64,000 nucleotides of DNA from an uncultured Burkholderiales bacterium (GCA_903844385.1 CAIMTJ010000042.1:1-64000), one strand, 5' to 3'; counted from the stretch's first letter, positions 20,825-31,316 are shown. Notes: generated by a model from the letters alone, not told the origin. A program made the numbers and translations.

Positions 20825-21184
20825 TCATTGCACAGGCTGCCAAGGCACGGGACAAGAGGCCACTTGCGGGTAATATTGTTGATACGTGGGACAGTAATAG
20901 GCCACAGGAACGGCTTGCACCACTGGAGCATTGTTGTAAACCGGCACGGTGTTGACCACCACGGGTGGATTGACATAGACGGGACTGTAGGCAGGATAAG
21001 TGGCCGCATAGGCGGCACTGCCCACCAAAGCACCCGCCACAAAAGGCACACCCCAGCCGCCACCGTAATACCCGCCCCGAGCATAACCATGGCCACCACC
21101 GTAATGACCAAAACCATGGGCTTGACTGGTCAAGCTCGCGCACAGGGTGAGCGCTGTGAACATTAAAAGTGTGAGTTTTTTCAT
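20825..21184 (-). CDS. Small exported Gly/Tyr/Val-rich protein
   Basis: MKKLTLLMFTALTLCASLTSQAHG signal peptide; GHYGGGHGYARGGYYGGGWG low complexity. Confidence 0.7.
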   Translation of the reverse strand: MKKLTLLMFTALTLCASLTSQAHGFGHYGGGHGYARGGYYGGGWGVPFVAGALVGSAAYAATYPAYSPVYVNPPVVVNTVPVYNNAPVVQAVPVAYYCPTYQQYYPQVASCPVPWQPVQ

Positions 21185-21393
21185 GATGCCTCCTTGATAT
21201 TGGGCTGTTTTTTTGATGTCACCTGGGGCCGATGCCTGATTTTGGGTCATTGGGCCCCACAGGTCAATGGGTTCTCACCTGTTGCTATTACAACGCAACA
21301 GTGGGCGCCCAGGATGACAATAAGTCCACGGATACTGTAAAGTTCTTTTAAAGCCTTAGAATGATTTTTCATGCTACGACAAAGGTCCAGCCA

Positions 21394-21747
21394 ATGCGCT
21401 CCATACCCTTGACTCAGTCCAAAAGCTTCAACAGCTTCAGATGGGCCCTCATTTGCACAGGACTCCTACTAGGGTTTACCCAAGCCCAAAGTGCCAACCC
21501 GACGATCAAAAGCCGAGATTTGCCCTCCTCCCTTTATAACTATTGGGTCAAGCAAAAACCCGACATGGGCAACCTGGGTCACTGTGCGGTGGCCTTTGAT
21601 AGCAGCACGGACGAAAACAAAATGGCGTATGGCTGCTCCGTTTTCATCAAAATGTCAGCACAAGGTGAGCGAAAAGCCATGCAATACTGCGAGACGATGA
21701 GAGCTGATCATCAAGTCAAAGCCCCTTGCCAACTCGTGGTCGAATAA
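21394..21747 (+). CDS. Small exported hypothetical protein
   Basis: Hydrophobic leader WALICTGLLLGFTQAQSAN; mature part with conserved-looking Cys residues. Confidence 0.6.
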   Translation: MRSIPLTQSKSFNSFRWALICTGLLLGFTQAQSANPTIKSRDLPSSLYNYWVKQKPDMGNLGHCAVAFDSSTDENKMAYGCSVFIKMSAQGERKAMQYCETMRADHQVKAPCQLVVE

Positions 21748-21770
21748 GGCGCAGGCTGCACGAGGCGCAG

Positions 21771-22145
21771 TCAAATTGAGATCGCCATGAGGCTCACCAC
21801 ACAAACGTAAGCCACTGTCCAGCAAACGGTGCGCCAGATGGGTCGATCGGTGACATAAAAGAAGACATAAAGCCACCGTGCCACGATAAACACCACGCTC
21901 AATTGGTCCACCCGTGGGCCATCAACGCCGGCCAATGTGGCCAAGATGACCGACGCGGCAAAAAAAGGGAACGCCTCAAAACTGTTGTGCTGCGCGGCAT
22001 TGGCGCGCGCGCGAAACCCAGTTTGGCGCCCCAACCATTCCCGCGGATTGTGGTTGTCAAAATCTTTGAATTGCCACTTGGCGATGGTGGTGCAGATCAC
22101 GGGCGTGATGCCCGCCAATAAAACACATAAAAAAGCAATGTTCAT
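21771..22145 (-). CDS. MAPEG family membrane protein
   Basis: RANAAQHNSFEAFPFFAASVILATLAGV...VVFIVARWLYVFFYVTD. Confidence 0.88.
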   Translation of the reverse strand: MNIAFLCVLLAGITPVICTTIAKWQFKDFDNHNPREWLGRQTGFRARANAAQHNSFEAFPFFAASVILATLAGVDGPRVDQLSVVFIVARWLYVFFYVTDRPIWRTVCWTVAYVCVVSLMAISI

Positions 22146-22321
22146 GTTTCAATCCCTGTTTGAATTCAACCCTTTGCCCCTTGGGTGAGGAAGACCTGCA
22201 CCTGAGGGATGGTGGCGCTAGAGAATAGCACCACTGTCAATTTCTCGCTTTTTGATCTGGGCAACCGTCTGCTCGGACTCCACCCGAAGAGGCCAAGCTT
22301 TGGAACCTACAATGCAGAGCC

Positions 22322-23755
22322 ATGACCAAGATTGAAGCACTCCTGCACCCCTCCCACATTGTGCCCCTGATTGTGGCCACGGCGTTTTTTATGGAGAACT
22401 TGGACGGCTCCATCATCAATACGGCACTGCCTCAAATGGCCTTGTCCTTCGGGGTGAATGCGGTGGACATGAGCATTGGCATCACCTCTTACTTGATCAC
22501 GCTGGCGGCCTTCATTCCCTTGAGTGGCTGGTTTGCCGATCGATTTGGTGCACAACGCGTCTTTGGAGGCGCTGTCGCCATCTTCACCCTGGCCTCGATT
22601 GGCTGCGCTTTGAGTGAAACGGTCCACGTCTTCACGCTCGCCCGAATCCTTCAAGGCATGGGAGGGGCCATGATGGTCCCCGTGGGTCGCCTCATCGTGC
22701 TCAGAATCACACCCAAAGACCAGTTGGTGAAAGTGGTGGCCCTCATCACATGGCCCGGTCTCATGGCCCCCATTGTCGGGCCACCTCTGGGAGGCTTCAT
22801 CACCACCTACTTTTCCTGGCACTACATTTTTTATTTGAATGTCCCCTTGGGACTCTTGGGGCTTTGGCTTATCCACAAATTCATCACCAACGAAAGTGAA
22901 GACAGCTCCAGACCACTGGACTTGGGCGGTTTTGTGCTTATCGGTTCGGGACTGGCCACCTTTGTCATGGGCATGGAGTCCTTGGGCAATGAAGGACTGT
23001 CTGAGCGTTGTGGACTGCTTTTTTTGGCGTGCGCCGCATTGGGCCTGTTGGCATGGTGGCACACCCAGCGGCACCCCGCTCCGCTGCTGAACTTTAAGGT
23101 CTTGCGTGTGCCCACCTTCGGTACCATTTTCTTTTATGGCTCCCTTACTCGGGTGTGCATTGGCGCCACGCCGTTCTTGGCTCCATTGATGTTTCAAGTG
23201 GCGTTTGGCTACAACGCGTTTGAGTCCGGGCTCTTGCTGCTGTCGGCCATGCTGGGCAATTTGGGTCTGAAACCTTTGACACCCAAGTTACTTCGGCGCT
23301 TTGGGTTTCGCTCCATCTTGATCGTCAATGGTGGCTTGGCCGCTTGCTCGGCTTTTGCCATCGGACTCTTGGGCCCCGCCTCGCCCGTGGCGCTCATTGC
23401 ACTCATCATGTTGATCTATGGCGTTACTCGCTCCATGCAATTCACCTGCATCCAAACGATGGCCTTTGCCGATGTGCCACCAGCGCAAATGAGTGGTGCC
23501 AACACGCTCTTTAGCACCATGGCGCAACTCACCCAGGGTGTGGGGGTGGCCTTGGGCGCCACGGCCATCCATGCCAGTGTTTACTGGCGCATGGGCGATA
23601 TCAACCAGCCCCAATCCCAGGACTTTGAACTCGCTTTTGCTGTTGTGGGCGCCCTGATCTTGATCTCTCTTTGGGGCTACCGCTCGCTGCGTGTGGATGC
23701 GGGGGCGAGCGTGAGCAAACATGAGCAATTCCAAACAAAGAAAGCAAATCCATGA
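22322..23755 (+). CDS. MFS transporter, DHA2/EmrB family
   Basis: FMENLDGSIINTALPQMALSFG, GWFADRFGAQRVF, ARILQGMGGAMMVPVGRLIVLR. Confidence 0.9.
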   Translation: MTKIEALLHPSHIVPLIVATAFFMENLDGSIINTALPQMALSFGVNAVDMSIGITSYLITLAAFIPLSGWFADRFGAQRVFGGAVAIFTLASIGCALSETVHVFTLARILQGMGGAMMVPVGRLIVLRITPKDQLVKVVALITWPGLMAPIVGPPLGGFITTYFSWHYIFYLNVPLGLLGLWLIHKFITNESEDSSRPLDLGGFVLIGSGLATFVMGMESLGNEGLSERCGLLFLACAALGLLAWWHTQRHPAPLLNFKVLRVPTFGTIFFYGSLTRVCIGATPFLAPLMFQVAFGYNAFESGLLLLSAMLGNLGLKPLTPKLLRRFGFRSILIVNGGLAACSAFAIGLLGPASPVALIALIMLIYGVTRSMQFTCIQTMAFADVPPAQMSGANTLFSTMAQLTQGVGVALGATAIHASVYWRMGDINQPQSQDFELAFAVVGALILISLWGYRSLRVDAGASVSKHEQFQTKKANP

Positions 23756-24441
23756 AAAAACTCATCGTCTTTGACGCGTATGGCACACTCTTTGATGTCT
23801 ACAGCATTGCTCGGCAAGCAGAGCAAGTGTTTCCCTCCCACGGGGTGGCCTTGGCCAATTTGTGGCGGGATAAACAAATTGAGTACACCCGCTTGATCTC
23901 GTTGAGTGACCCCAGCAACCCCTTGGGCTCGGCCCATTTTGAGCCGTTTTGGGATCTGACTCAAAAGGCCTTGGCGTACAGCTGCGCTCGAATGAAATTA
24001 ACTCTCACTGCCCAAGCTCGCGAGCAGCTGATGACGGCCTACGATCACCTGAGCCCTTTTGAAGAAAACGAGGAGGTTTTAAAAACGCTCAAAGCGCTCG
24101 GACGTCAAACAGCGATCCTCTCCAACGCCAATGCCAACATGCTCAAGCGCGTGATTGAGCACGCCGAGTTGACACCGTACTTTGACCAAGTCATCTCCAT
24201 TGAGAGCGTGCGCCAGTTCAAAACCCACCCCAGGAGTTACGGCTTGGTGCATGAGCGTTTTTCCGTGCAGCCCGAAGATATCTTGTTTGTCTCCAGCAAC
24301 GCTTGGGATGCCTTGGGTGCGACTTGGTTTGGCTGGGACACCTTTTGGCTCAATCGTCAAGGACTGCCCGCTGAGACGCTGGGACCCCAGCCCGCTTATA
24401 CCGGTGCGAGCTTGAAGAATTTACTCCACTGCATCGATTGA
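23752..24441 (+). CDS. Haloacid dehalogenase type II
   Basis: FDAYGTLFDVYSI, ILSNANANML, FKTHPRSYGLVHERF, FVSSNAWDALGATWFG; 4 bp overlap with upstream MFS gene. Confidence 0.93.
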   Translation: MKKLIVFDAYGTLFDVYSIARQAEQVFPSHGVALANLWRDKQIEYTRLISLSDPSNPLGSAHFEPFWDLTQKALAYSCARMKLTLTAQAREQLMTAYDHLSPFEENEEVLKTLKALGRQTAILSNANANMLKRVIEHAELTPYFDQVISIESVRQFKTHPRSYGLVHERFSVQPEDILFVSSNAWDALGATWFGWDTFWLNRQGLPAETLGPQPAYTGASLKNLLHCID

Positions 24442-24494
24442 ATGGGCTGTGCTTTCAAAACCCTCCAGCGTTGAACCCTTGGACCATTGGACCA

Positions 24495-25835
24495 TTAAAC
24501 CCTGAAAGACTGTAAACAAGACTCCACACCCCATGCGATGCCCAGCAACTGGGCATCATGGTGAGCGAGCTGTGAGAGCATCAACCCCATGGGTAACTCA
24601 TCCGCACGATGACACGGCAAGCTGATCGAGCAGCCGTCCAAGAAGTTGAACAACGACGTGTTTCTGAGCATCAATCGGTTGGCTTGGCTAAAAGCTTCAT
24701 CGTCTTGGCGCAACGACGCGATGGCCGGCGCCACCAGGGGTGTTGTGGGGCACAAGACCGCATCAAAACCTGAAATTTCTTGCTGCACCCTTGAGATCCA
24801 GCTCACGCGTGCCTTGAGCACATCCCAATAATGAGCCGCACTCACCCCTTGGCCTTGCTTTAAGCGCACCACAACGCGGGGGTCCATGCGGTTTTCATGG
24901 GCCTCAACCAAAGCGTGGTGTTCTGCCCAAGCCTCGATGGGTGAGAGTCCAGCGGGCGTGTTGATCACGGCCATCTCCTTCAAAATGGCACACTCCTTTT
25001 GCACGATGATGGCCCCCGCTCGAGACAAGGCCGACAAACTGCGCTCTAAAGCATTGGCAACGCTGTCGTCCAAATCATCCAAGACAACACTGCGGGGCAA
25101 CAGGAATTGAAGTCCTTTGAGGTCTCTTTTTTCAACGCACAAGGGGTGGCCTGACAGGACCTGGTCGAGCTCGATGGCGTCTTGCACACTGTTGGTGATG
25201 GCGCACACGGTATCCATGGCTGGACAGAGGGGCACAGTGCCCCGGATACTCACCCGGCTTTGTGTGTTTTTAAATCCCACCAGACCACAAAGTGCGGCCG
25301 GTATTCGAATCGAGCCACCCGTGTCCGAGCCCAGCGCGGCGTGGCAAATACCCAAAGCCACCGAGACGGCTGCCCCGCTGCTCGATCCACCTGGAATTCT
25401 GGGCGTTTGAGGGTCGCAAGGATTGACTGGCGTGCCGTGGTGGGGATTGATTCCAATCCCCGAGAAGGCCAACTCAGTCATGTTGGTGCGGCCCAAGACA
25501 ATCGCGCCGCTGGCCTTCAAGGCTTGCACAGCGGGTGCATCTTGTTGGGCCGCGGGGGAACCTTGCAGCACCAGACTGCCCGCTGGCGTGCATTGGCCTT
25601 GCACATCGTAGAGGTCTTTGATGCTGACTGGCAAGCCCAGCAGTGGCTGTGCGGCAAGGGACAAGGGCTCGCCCATGGCGCATTTATCAAGGGCTCGGGC
25701 TTGGGCCAAGGCGTCTTCGGTGAAGAGCTTTAAGAAAACCGATTGAGCCTGAGGGGATTGCGCCAGACTCAAGGAGCGTGCAATCAAGTCCTCGTGACTG
25801 AGACCTTGGGCGAGTTGCTGTTTCATCGAGCTCAT
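24495..25835 (-). CDS. Amidase signature family enzyme
   Basis: GLPVSIKDLYDVQGQCTPAGS, PGGSSSGAAVSVALGICHAALGSDTGGSIRIPAALCGLVGFK. Confidence 0.93.
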   Translation of the reverse strand: MSSMKQQLAQGLSHEDLIARSLSLAQSPQAQSVFLKLFTEDALAQARALDKCAMGEPLSLAAQPLLGLPVSIKDLYDVQGQCTPAGSLVLQGSPAAQQDAPAVQALKASGAIVLGRTNMTELAFSGIGINPHHGTPVNPCDPQTPRIPGGSSSGAAVSVALGICHAALGSDTGGSIRIPAALCGLVGFKNTQSRVSIRGTVPLCPAMDTVCAITNSVQDAIELDQVLSGHPLCVEKRDLKGLQFLLPRSVVLDDLDDSVANALERSLSALSRAGAIIVQKECAILKEMAVINTPAGLSPIEAWAEHHALVEAHENRMDPRVVVRLKQGQGVSAAHYWDVLKARVSWISRVQQEISGFDAVLCPTTPLVAPAIASLRQDDEAFSQANRLMLRNTSLFNFLDGCSISLPCHRADELPMGLMLSQLAHHDAQLLGIAWGVESCLQSFRV

Positions 25836-25846
25836 GGAGTTCGCTC

Positions 25847-26173
25847 CTACACTGTCTGGATTGAGGTGCTGAATGGGCCCCAAACTTGATCCATATCCAA
25901 GGCCAAGGTTTGATCTCTCAAGGTGAGCGCTCCCACTTCATGGGTGCTCAACACCACCTCAACCGTGGCATAGACATGGGTCCAATGGGGATGGTGATCT
26001 TGCTGCTGAGCCAAACGGGCCACTTGGGTCATGAAAGCAAAGGCCTGGACAAAATCCTTGAACTCAAAGACTCGTCTCATCGAATGACCTTGATCATCGA
26101 TGTGCCACGCGGGCACCTTGGCTCTCAAGGCTTGAAGTTCCTCCGTGTTCAAGGGCAAGGGTTTGGCCATCAA
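25847..26173 (-). CDS. phhB: Pterin-4a-carbinolamine dehydratase
   Basis: RVFEFKDFVQAFAFMTQVARLAQQQDHHPHWTHVYATVEVVLSTHEVGALTLRD. Confidence 0.9.
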   Translation of the reverse strand: MMAKPLPLNTEELQALRAKVPAWHIDDQGHSMRRVFEFKDFVQAFAFMTQVARLAQQQDHHPHWTHVYATVEVVLSTHEVGALTLRDQTLALDMDQVWGPFSTSIQTV

Positions 26174-26287
26174 GGTTTAGCTCAGAGTTGGGCTCATCAA
26201 AAACCGACCCCCACATGGATTCAATCTTCAAATCCAGTCGACTCCAAATTCACCAAGTCAAGAGGTCACGCTGTCAAACGACTGTGC

Positions 26288-27280
26288 TCAATCAGCCTCA
26301 ATGCCGCGCATCTTGATCACTCGTCCCCAGCGCGGATAATCCTTGGCCACAATTTGGGTCAACTCCTCGGGTGTTGAGCTCTCGGCATCCAAACCGGCTT
26401 TGCTGAGCAAGTCGCGAATCTCAGGCATCTTCAGAACAGCCGCCGTCTCTTTGCTCAACCGATCGACCATGTCCTTTGGCGTCTTGGCAGGATAAAACAA
26501 GGCGTACCACATCTCGACATCAATGCCTTTGTAGCCCAGCTCAACAAAAGTGGCAACGTTTGGGGCCACAGGGTGTCGCTTGGGGCTGCCCACGGCCAAA
26601 GCCAGCAACTTACCCGAATTCACAAAGCCTTGCGCCACATGGACCGGCAAGAAACCCACCATCAATTCACCCGAGAGCAAATCGTTGGTGTAACCCGCAG
26701 AGCCTTTGTAGGGAACGTGCAAGAGGTCGAGCTTGGTCTCAAGCTTCAAGAGCTCCATGGCCATGTGGTGTGGCGTGCCAACACCCGGCGAGCCAAAATT
26801 GACAGCGCCCGGCTTGGACTGTGCCGTGTGAATCAAATCCTGCACGGATTTGATCCCGCTTTTGGGGTTGGTGACGAGCATCAAGGTGCCCCAGGCGGTC
26901 ATGGAGACAGGCGCAAAATCTTTGACGGGATTGAAAGGCACATTTTTGTACAACTGCTGTGCAATGAGCATGGTGTTGGCCCCCATCAAAATGGTCGAGC
27001 CATCGGCGGGTGCCTTGGCCACCATGTCCGCGCCAATGTTGCCGCTGGCACCGGGAGAATTTTGTACAACGATAGGAACGCCCAAACGCTCACCGAGCTT
27101 GGGAGAAATGGCGCGGGCAATGGTGTCCATGCCCGTGCCGGGTGTAAAGGGCACGATCATTTTGACCGATTGAAGCGGCGCTTGAGCCTGAGTCCATGAA
27201 CACAAACATGCAACCATCAGCCCCAAGGCCCAACGCCACATGACACAACGATTCTGACGATTTGTTCGGTTTGAATCCAT
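26288..27280 (-). CDS. Tripartite tricarboxylate transporter substrate-binding protein (TctC/Bug family)
   Basis: Signal peptide; VKMIVPFTPGTGMDTIARAISPKL...SPGASGNIGADMVAKAPADGSTILMG. Confidence 0.93.
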   Translation of the reverse strand: MDSNRTNRQNRCVMWRWALGLMVACLCSWTQAQAPLQSVKMIVPFTPGTGMDTIARAISPKLGERLGVPIVVQNSPGASGNIGADMVAKAPADGSTILMGANTMLIAQQLYKNVPFNPVKDFAPVSMTAWGTLMLVTNPKSGIKSVQDLIHTAQSKPGAVNFGSPGVGTPHHMAMELLKLETKLDLLHVPYKGSAGYTNDLLSGELMVGFLPVHVAQGFVNSGKLLALAVGSPKRHPVAPNVATFVELGYKGIDVEMWYALFYPAKTPKDMVDRLSKETAAVLKMPEIRDLLSKAGLDAESSTPEELTQIVAKDYPRWGRVIKMRGIEAD

Positions 27281-27445
27281 CGATCGATCCCTTATAAAAA
27301 ATAACCATTTTGAAGAACCAGGGCGCTTCACAACTTGGGCATTCTATCGCTCTGAAGACATGACCCCCGAATCGACCACTTTCAACCTTGAAGCATTGGG
27401 GGTTATGAACCTTGTTTCAACGCAAAAAATCGGATTCAAACACAC

Positions 27446-27460
27446 CTAGGACAAACCCTC
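27446..27460. promoter_or_regulatory. CTAGGACAAACCCTC, shared motif in divergent TctC/LivG intergenic region
   Basis: Matches CTAGGACTAACCCTC at 33295-33309 with one substitution. Confidence 0.4.
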
Positions 27461-27544
27461 AAACAGTGGCAAAAATCAACAAAACAAAGATTCCCTATTG
27501 GACCTCGTGTTAAGCTAATTTCTACGGCCCACTCCCTAGACCTC

Positions 27545-28333
27545 ATGACACCACCGATCATTCTTGAAACGCGAGATCTGCAAAAAGACTTCAAAGGCTT
27601 TGTCGCGGTCAATCGGGTGTCTTTGAAGGTGCAACGCGGTCACATCCATGCCATCATTGGGCCCAATGGGGCGGGCAAAACCACGTTCTTTAACCTGCTC
27701 ACCAAATTTCTGGCCCCCAGTGCGGGACGTATTATTTTTAACGGCCAAGACATCACGGCCGATCAACCCGCCCAAGTGGCCAGGCGCGGCATCATCCGCT
27801 CGTTTCAGATTTCAGCCATCTTCCCGCACCTGAGTGTTCTTGAGAATGTGCGCGTGGCTCTGCAGCGTCGCAGCGAGCAAAGTCTTCAATTCTGGCGCTC
27901 TGAAAAAAGTCTTCATCCCTTGCATGACCGCGTGATGGAACTGCTCACGCAAGTGGGGATCGAATCCTACGCCCACCACATGAGCGCGGAGTTGCCTTAT
28001 GGGCTCAAGCGCGCGCTTGAGATTGCCACCACATTGGCGATGGAGCCTGAGCTCATGCTCCTTGATGAACCCACCCAAGGCATGGGACTCGAGGACGTGA
28101 AAAGGGTGAGTGAGCTCATCAAAAAAGTGAGCGCCGATAAAACCATCATCATGGTGGAGCACAACATGAAGGTGGTGGCCAGCATTGCCGACCGCATCAG
28201 TGTGATGCAGCGCGGCCAAGTCATTGCCGAGGGGCCTTACGCCGAGGTCTCGACCAACCCCCAAGTGCTCGAGGCTTATATGGGTCAAGAAGAGGCGCCC
28301 AGTGCCTTGGAGGCTGCGCCCCATGCACACTAA
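27545..28333 (+). CDS. livG: Branched-chain amino acid-type ABC transporter ATP-binding protein (LivG-like)
   Basis: Walker A IGPNGAGKTTFFNLL, C-terminal branched-chain family extension. Confidence 0.92.
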   Translation: MTPPIILETRDLQKDFKGFVAVNRVSLKVQRGHIHAIIGPNGAGKTTFFNLLTKFLAPSAGRIIFNGQDITADQPAQVARRGIIRSFQISAIFPHLSVLENVRVALQRRSEQSLQFWRSEKSLHPLHDRVMELLTQVGIESYAHHMSAELPYGLKRALEIATTLAMEPELMLLDEPTQGMGLEDVKRVSELIKKVSADKTIIMVEHNMKVVASIADRISVMQRGQVIAEGPYAEVSTNPQVLEAYMGQEEAPSALEAAPHAH

Positions 28334-29054
28334 AGCCGCGCATCCCAGCCCTTCAGCAGCCGTGCTCAGCGTGCACGAGCTACACGCCCACTATGGTGAG
28401 TCCCACATCCTGCACGGCATTGACTTTGAAGTCTTCGCCGGAGAAGTCGTGACGCTGTTGGGCAGAAATGGTGCAGGCAGAACGACCACCCTCAAAGCCA
28501 TCATGGGACTCGTGCCCCAACGCCATGGCTCCGTTCAAATTCAAGGCACGCAGGCCATTGCCCTTGAGCCCCACCACATTGCGAGGCTTGGGCTTGGATT
28601 TTGCCCTGAAGAGCGTGGCATTTTTTCCTCCTTGAGTTGCGAAGAAAATCTTCTCCTGCCCCCGATCTTGAAGCCCGGGGGCATGACACTTGAGGCGATC
28701 TATGCTTTATTTCCCAATCTTTTAGAGCGCAAAGACTCTCCTGGGACCAAGCTCTCAGGCGGCGAGCAACAAATGCTGGCGCTTGCAAGAATATTGCGCA
28801 GTGGCGCCAAATTGCTCTTGCTTGACGAAATATCAGAGGGCCTGGCCCCCGTGATCGTCCAAAGCCTCGCGCGCTTGATTCTCCAACTCAAAGGCGCCGG
28901 CTTTACCATTGTGATGGTGGAACAAAATTTTAGGTTTGCAGCGCCCTTGGCCGATCGCTTTTATGTGATGGACCGAGGGCAAATTGTGCAAACGTTTGAG
29001 CAGTCTGAGCTCGAACGGGTGAGCCCCAACTTGAAGGAGTTTCTCGGCGTCTAG
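28323..29054 (+). CDS. livF: Branched-chain amino acid-type ABC transporter ATP-binding protein (LivF-like)
   Basis: LLGRNGAGRTTTLKAIMGL, LSGGEQQMLALARILRSGAKLLLLDEISEGLAPVIV. Confidence 0.92.
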   Translation: MHTKAAHPSPSAAVLSVHELHAHYGESHILHGIDFEVFAGEVVTLLGRNGAGRTTTLKAIMGLVPQRHGSVQIQGTQAIALEPHHIARLGLGFCPEERGIFSSLSCEENLLLPPILKPGGMTLEAIYALFPNLLERKDSPGTKLSGGEQQMLALARILRSGAKLLLLDEISEGLAPVIVQSLARLILQLKGAGFTIVMVEQNFRFAAPLADRFYVMDRGQIVQTFEQSELERVSPNLKEFLGV

Positions 29055-29167
29055 TGTCACTCATGCCACTGGTGCGCCAAGACCATCGAGCGCTGGGCCC
29101 ACCGCCTCAAGCCTCAACAGCAAGGGTATTTCAGAGCGTGATTTTTAGAAAAAACAAGGAGATAAGC

Positions 29168-30379
29168 ATGAAGTTCAATCGGAAAAAAACATGGCTGGCA
29201 CTCGCTGTGAGCCTCGGGCTCGCTGCAACAATGAATGCCAACGCGGGCAACGAGGTGGTCATTGGCGACATTGACGACATGTCGGGGCTTTACGCCGACG
29301 TGATCGGTCAAGGCGGTATTGAAGCCGTCAAGATGGCCATCAGCGATTTTGGTCCCACGGTGTTGGGCAAAAAAATCGTTTTCCTAAGTGCCGATCATCA
29401 AAATAAGCCGGATGTGGGATCCTCTAAGTTCAGGGAGTGGGCCGACAAAAATGAGCTCAACATGCTCCTGGGCGGCTCCAACACGGGCGTGAGCTTGGCC
29501 ATGGCCAAAGTGGCGGGCGAGAAAAAAATCCCCTTCATCGCTGTCGGTGCTGCAGGCTCCTCCCTCACCAACCAAGACTGCAACGCCTACATTGTTCACT
29601 ACTCCTACGACACCACGTCCTTGGCCAATGGCACAGCGTCGGTGATCACCAAAGAAGGCGGTAAGTCCTGGTTCTTCTTGACCGCCGACTATGCCTTTGG
29701 CACCCAACTCCAAGACGCGGCCACCAAAGTAGTCAACGCCAATGGCGGCAAGTCCATTGGCTCGGTGCGTGTGCCCTTGTCGGCCTCGGACTTCTCCTCC
29801 TTTCTCCTGCAAGCCCAAGGATCCAAAGCCCAAGTATTGGGGCTGTCCAATGCCGGCAACGATTTCACCAACTCGTTGAAAGCGGCCAATGAGTTTGGCA
29901 TCACCAAGACCATGAAGCCCGCCGCTTTGTTGGCCTTCATCAGTGACATCCACAGTTTGGGGCTGCAAACCGCACAAGGCTTGTACCTCACCACCGGTTG
30001 GTACTGGGATTTGAACCCGGACACGCGTGCGTTTGGTAAACGCTATTTTGAGAAGATGAGAAAGGAGCCCACCATGAACCAGGCGGCTTATTACTCGGCC
30101 ACCTTGGCTTACTTGAATGCGGTGAAGGCGGCCAAAACCACCGATTCTGACAAAGTCATGGAAGCACTTCATAAACTCAAAATCAACGACATGTTTGTCA
30201 AAGGCGGCTACATCCGCGCCGATGGCGTCATGATCCACGACATGTATGTGATGCAAGTCAAAAAACCCCAGGAATCTCAATACCCATGGGACTACTACAA
30301 ACTGGTCAAGACCATGCCAGGCGAAGAGGCGTTTGGCCCCTTGTCTGACTCCACTTGTCCTTTGGTGACCAAGAAGTAA
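29168..30379 (+). CDS. ABC transporter periplasmic ligand-binding protein (LivK-like)
   Basis: Signal peptide; VVIGDIDDMSGLYADVIGQGGIEAVKMAISDFG. Confidence 0.92.
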   Translation: MKFNRKKTWLALAVSLGLAATMNANAGNEVVIGDIDDMSGLYADVIGQGGIEAVKMAISDFGPTVLGKKIVFLSADHQNKPDVGSSKFREWADKNELNMLLGGSNTGVSLAMAKVAGEKKIPFIAVGAAGSSLTNQDCNAYIVHYSYDTTSLANGTASVITKEGGKSWFFLTADYAFGTQLQDAATKVVNANGGKSIGSVRVPLSASDFSSFLLQAQGSKAQVLGLSNAGNDFTNSLKAANEFGITKTMKPAALLAFISDIHSLGLQTAQGLYLTTGWYWDLNPDTRAFGKRYFEKMRKEPTMNQAAYYSATLAYLNAVKAAKTTDSDKVMEALHKLKINDMFVKGGYIRADGVMIHDMYVMQVKKPQESQYPWDYYKLVKTMPGEEAFGPLSDSTCPLVTKK

Positions 30380-30427
30380 TCGTTTGCTGCGCGATCACGC
30401 CTCCCTTCACAAAGCCCCATTGCAGAC

Positions 30428-31312
30428 ATGATTGAGCTGTTTGGATTCCCTGTTCCTGTGATCCTGGGTCAATTGATGCTGGGGCTGGTCAATGGCTGTT
30501 TTTATGCCATGCTCAGTCTTGGGTTGGCGGTGATCTTTGGCCTCTTGGGGGTGGTGAACTTCGCCCATGGGGCGTTTTACATGCTGGGCGCCTATGGGAC
30601 CTGGGCGTTGATGGACTACTTGGGGATTGGTTATTGGAGCGCCTTGATTTTGTCGCCCTTGATCGTGGGACTTTTGGGCGTGGTGCTCGAGCGCACGATG
30701 CTCAAACGACTCTATCAGGTCGACCCCTTGTATGGCTTACTGCTCACCTTTGGACTGTCTTTGATGGCCGAGGGCTTTATCCGAGAAGGATTTGGCTCAT
30801 CGGGTCAAACCTATCCTGTGCCCGAGTTGCTGCAAGGCGCTGTGAACGTGGGCTTCATGATTTTGCCCATTTACCGCGTTTGGGTGATTGTGGCGAGTCT
30901 CACCGTTTGTTGGATCACCTGGTTTGTCATTGAGAGAACCAGGCTAGGCTCCACCCTCAGAGCGGCCACTGAGAACCCCCAACTCGTTCAAGCCTTTGGC
31001 ATCAACGTGCCCTTGATGGTCTCCTTGACCTACGCGGCAGGTGTGGCGCTCGCGGCCTTTGCCGGCGTGCTGTCGGCGCCCATCATCCAAGTCTCCCCTT
31101 TGATGGGGTCGTCCTTGGTCATCGTGGTGTTTGCCGTGGTGGTGATTGGTGGGATGGGCTCCATCATGGGCGCGATCTTGAGCGGTTTGTTGTTGGGCAT
31201 CATCGAAGGCTTCACCAAGGTGCTCTACCCTGAAGCCTCCAATATCGTGGTCTTTGTGATCATGGCCATTGTGCTGTGCTGGCGGCCCAATGGGCTTTTT
31301 GGGAAAGGTTAA
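30428..31312 (+). CDS. livH: Branched-chain amino acid-type ABC permease (LivH-like)
   Basis: LGLAVIFGLLGVVNFAHGAFYMLGAYG; ATENPQLVQAFGIN. Confidence 0.93.
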   Translation: MIELFGFPVPVILGQLMLGLVNGCFYAMLSLGLAVIFGLLGVVNFAHGAFYMLGAYGTWALMDYLGIGYWSALILSPLIVGLLGVVLERTMLKRLYQVDPLYGLLLTFGLSLMAEGFIREGFGSSGQTYPVPELLQGAVNVGFMILPIYRVWVIVASLTVCWITWFVIERTRLGSTLRAATENPQLVQAFGINVPLMVSLTYAAGVALAAFAGVLSAPIIQVSPLMGSSLVIVVFAVVVIGGMGSIMGAILSGLLLGIIEGFTKVLYPEASNIVVFVIMAIVLCWRPNGLFGKG

Positions 31313-31316
31313 GACA

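Noticed and set aside
22307-23197. 296 aa minus-strand ORF
   Set aside because: Antisense to a clear DHA2 MFS transporter; hydrophilic Gln/His/Gly-rich shadow translation
24461-24505. Short repeats TTGGACCATTGGACCATT near the HAD/amidase junction
   Set aside because: Only two 9-bp units between convergent genes; likely chance or slippage
29384-30280. 298 aa minus-strand ORF
   Set aside because: Antisense shadow of the LivK-like gene
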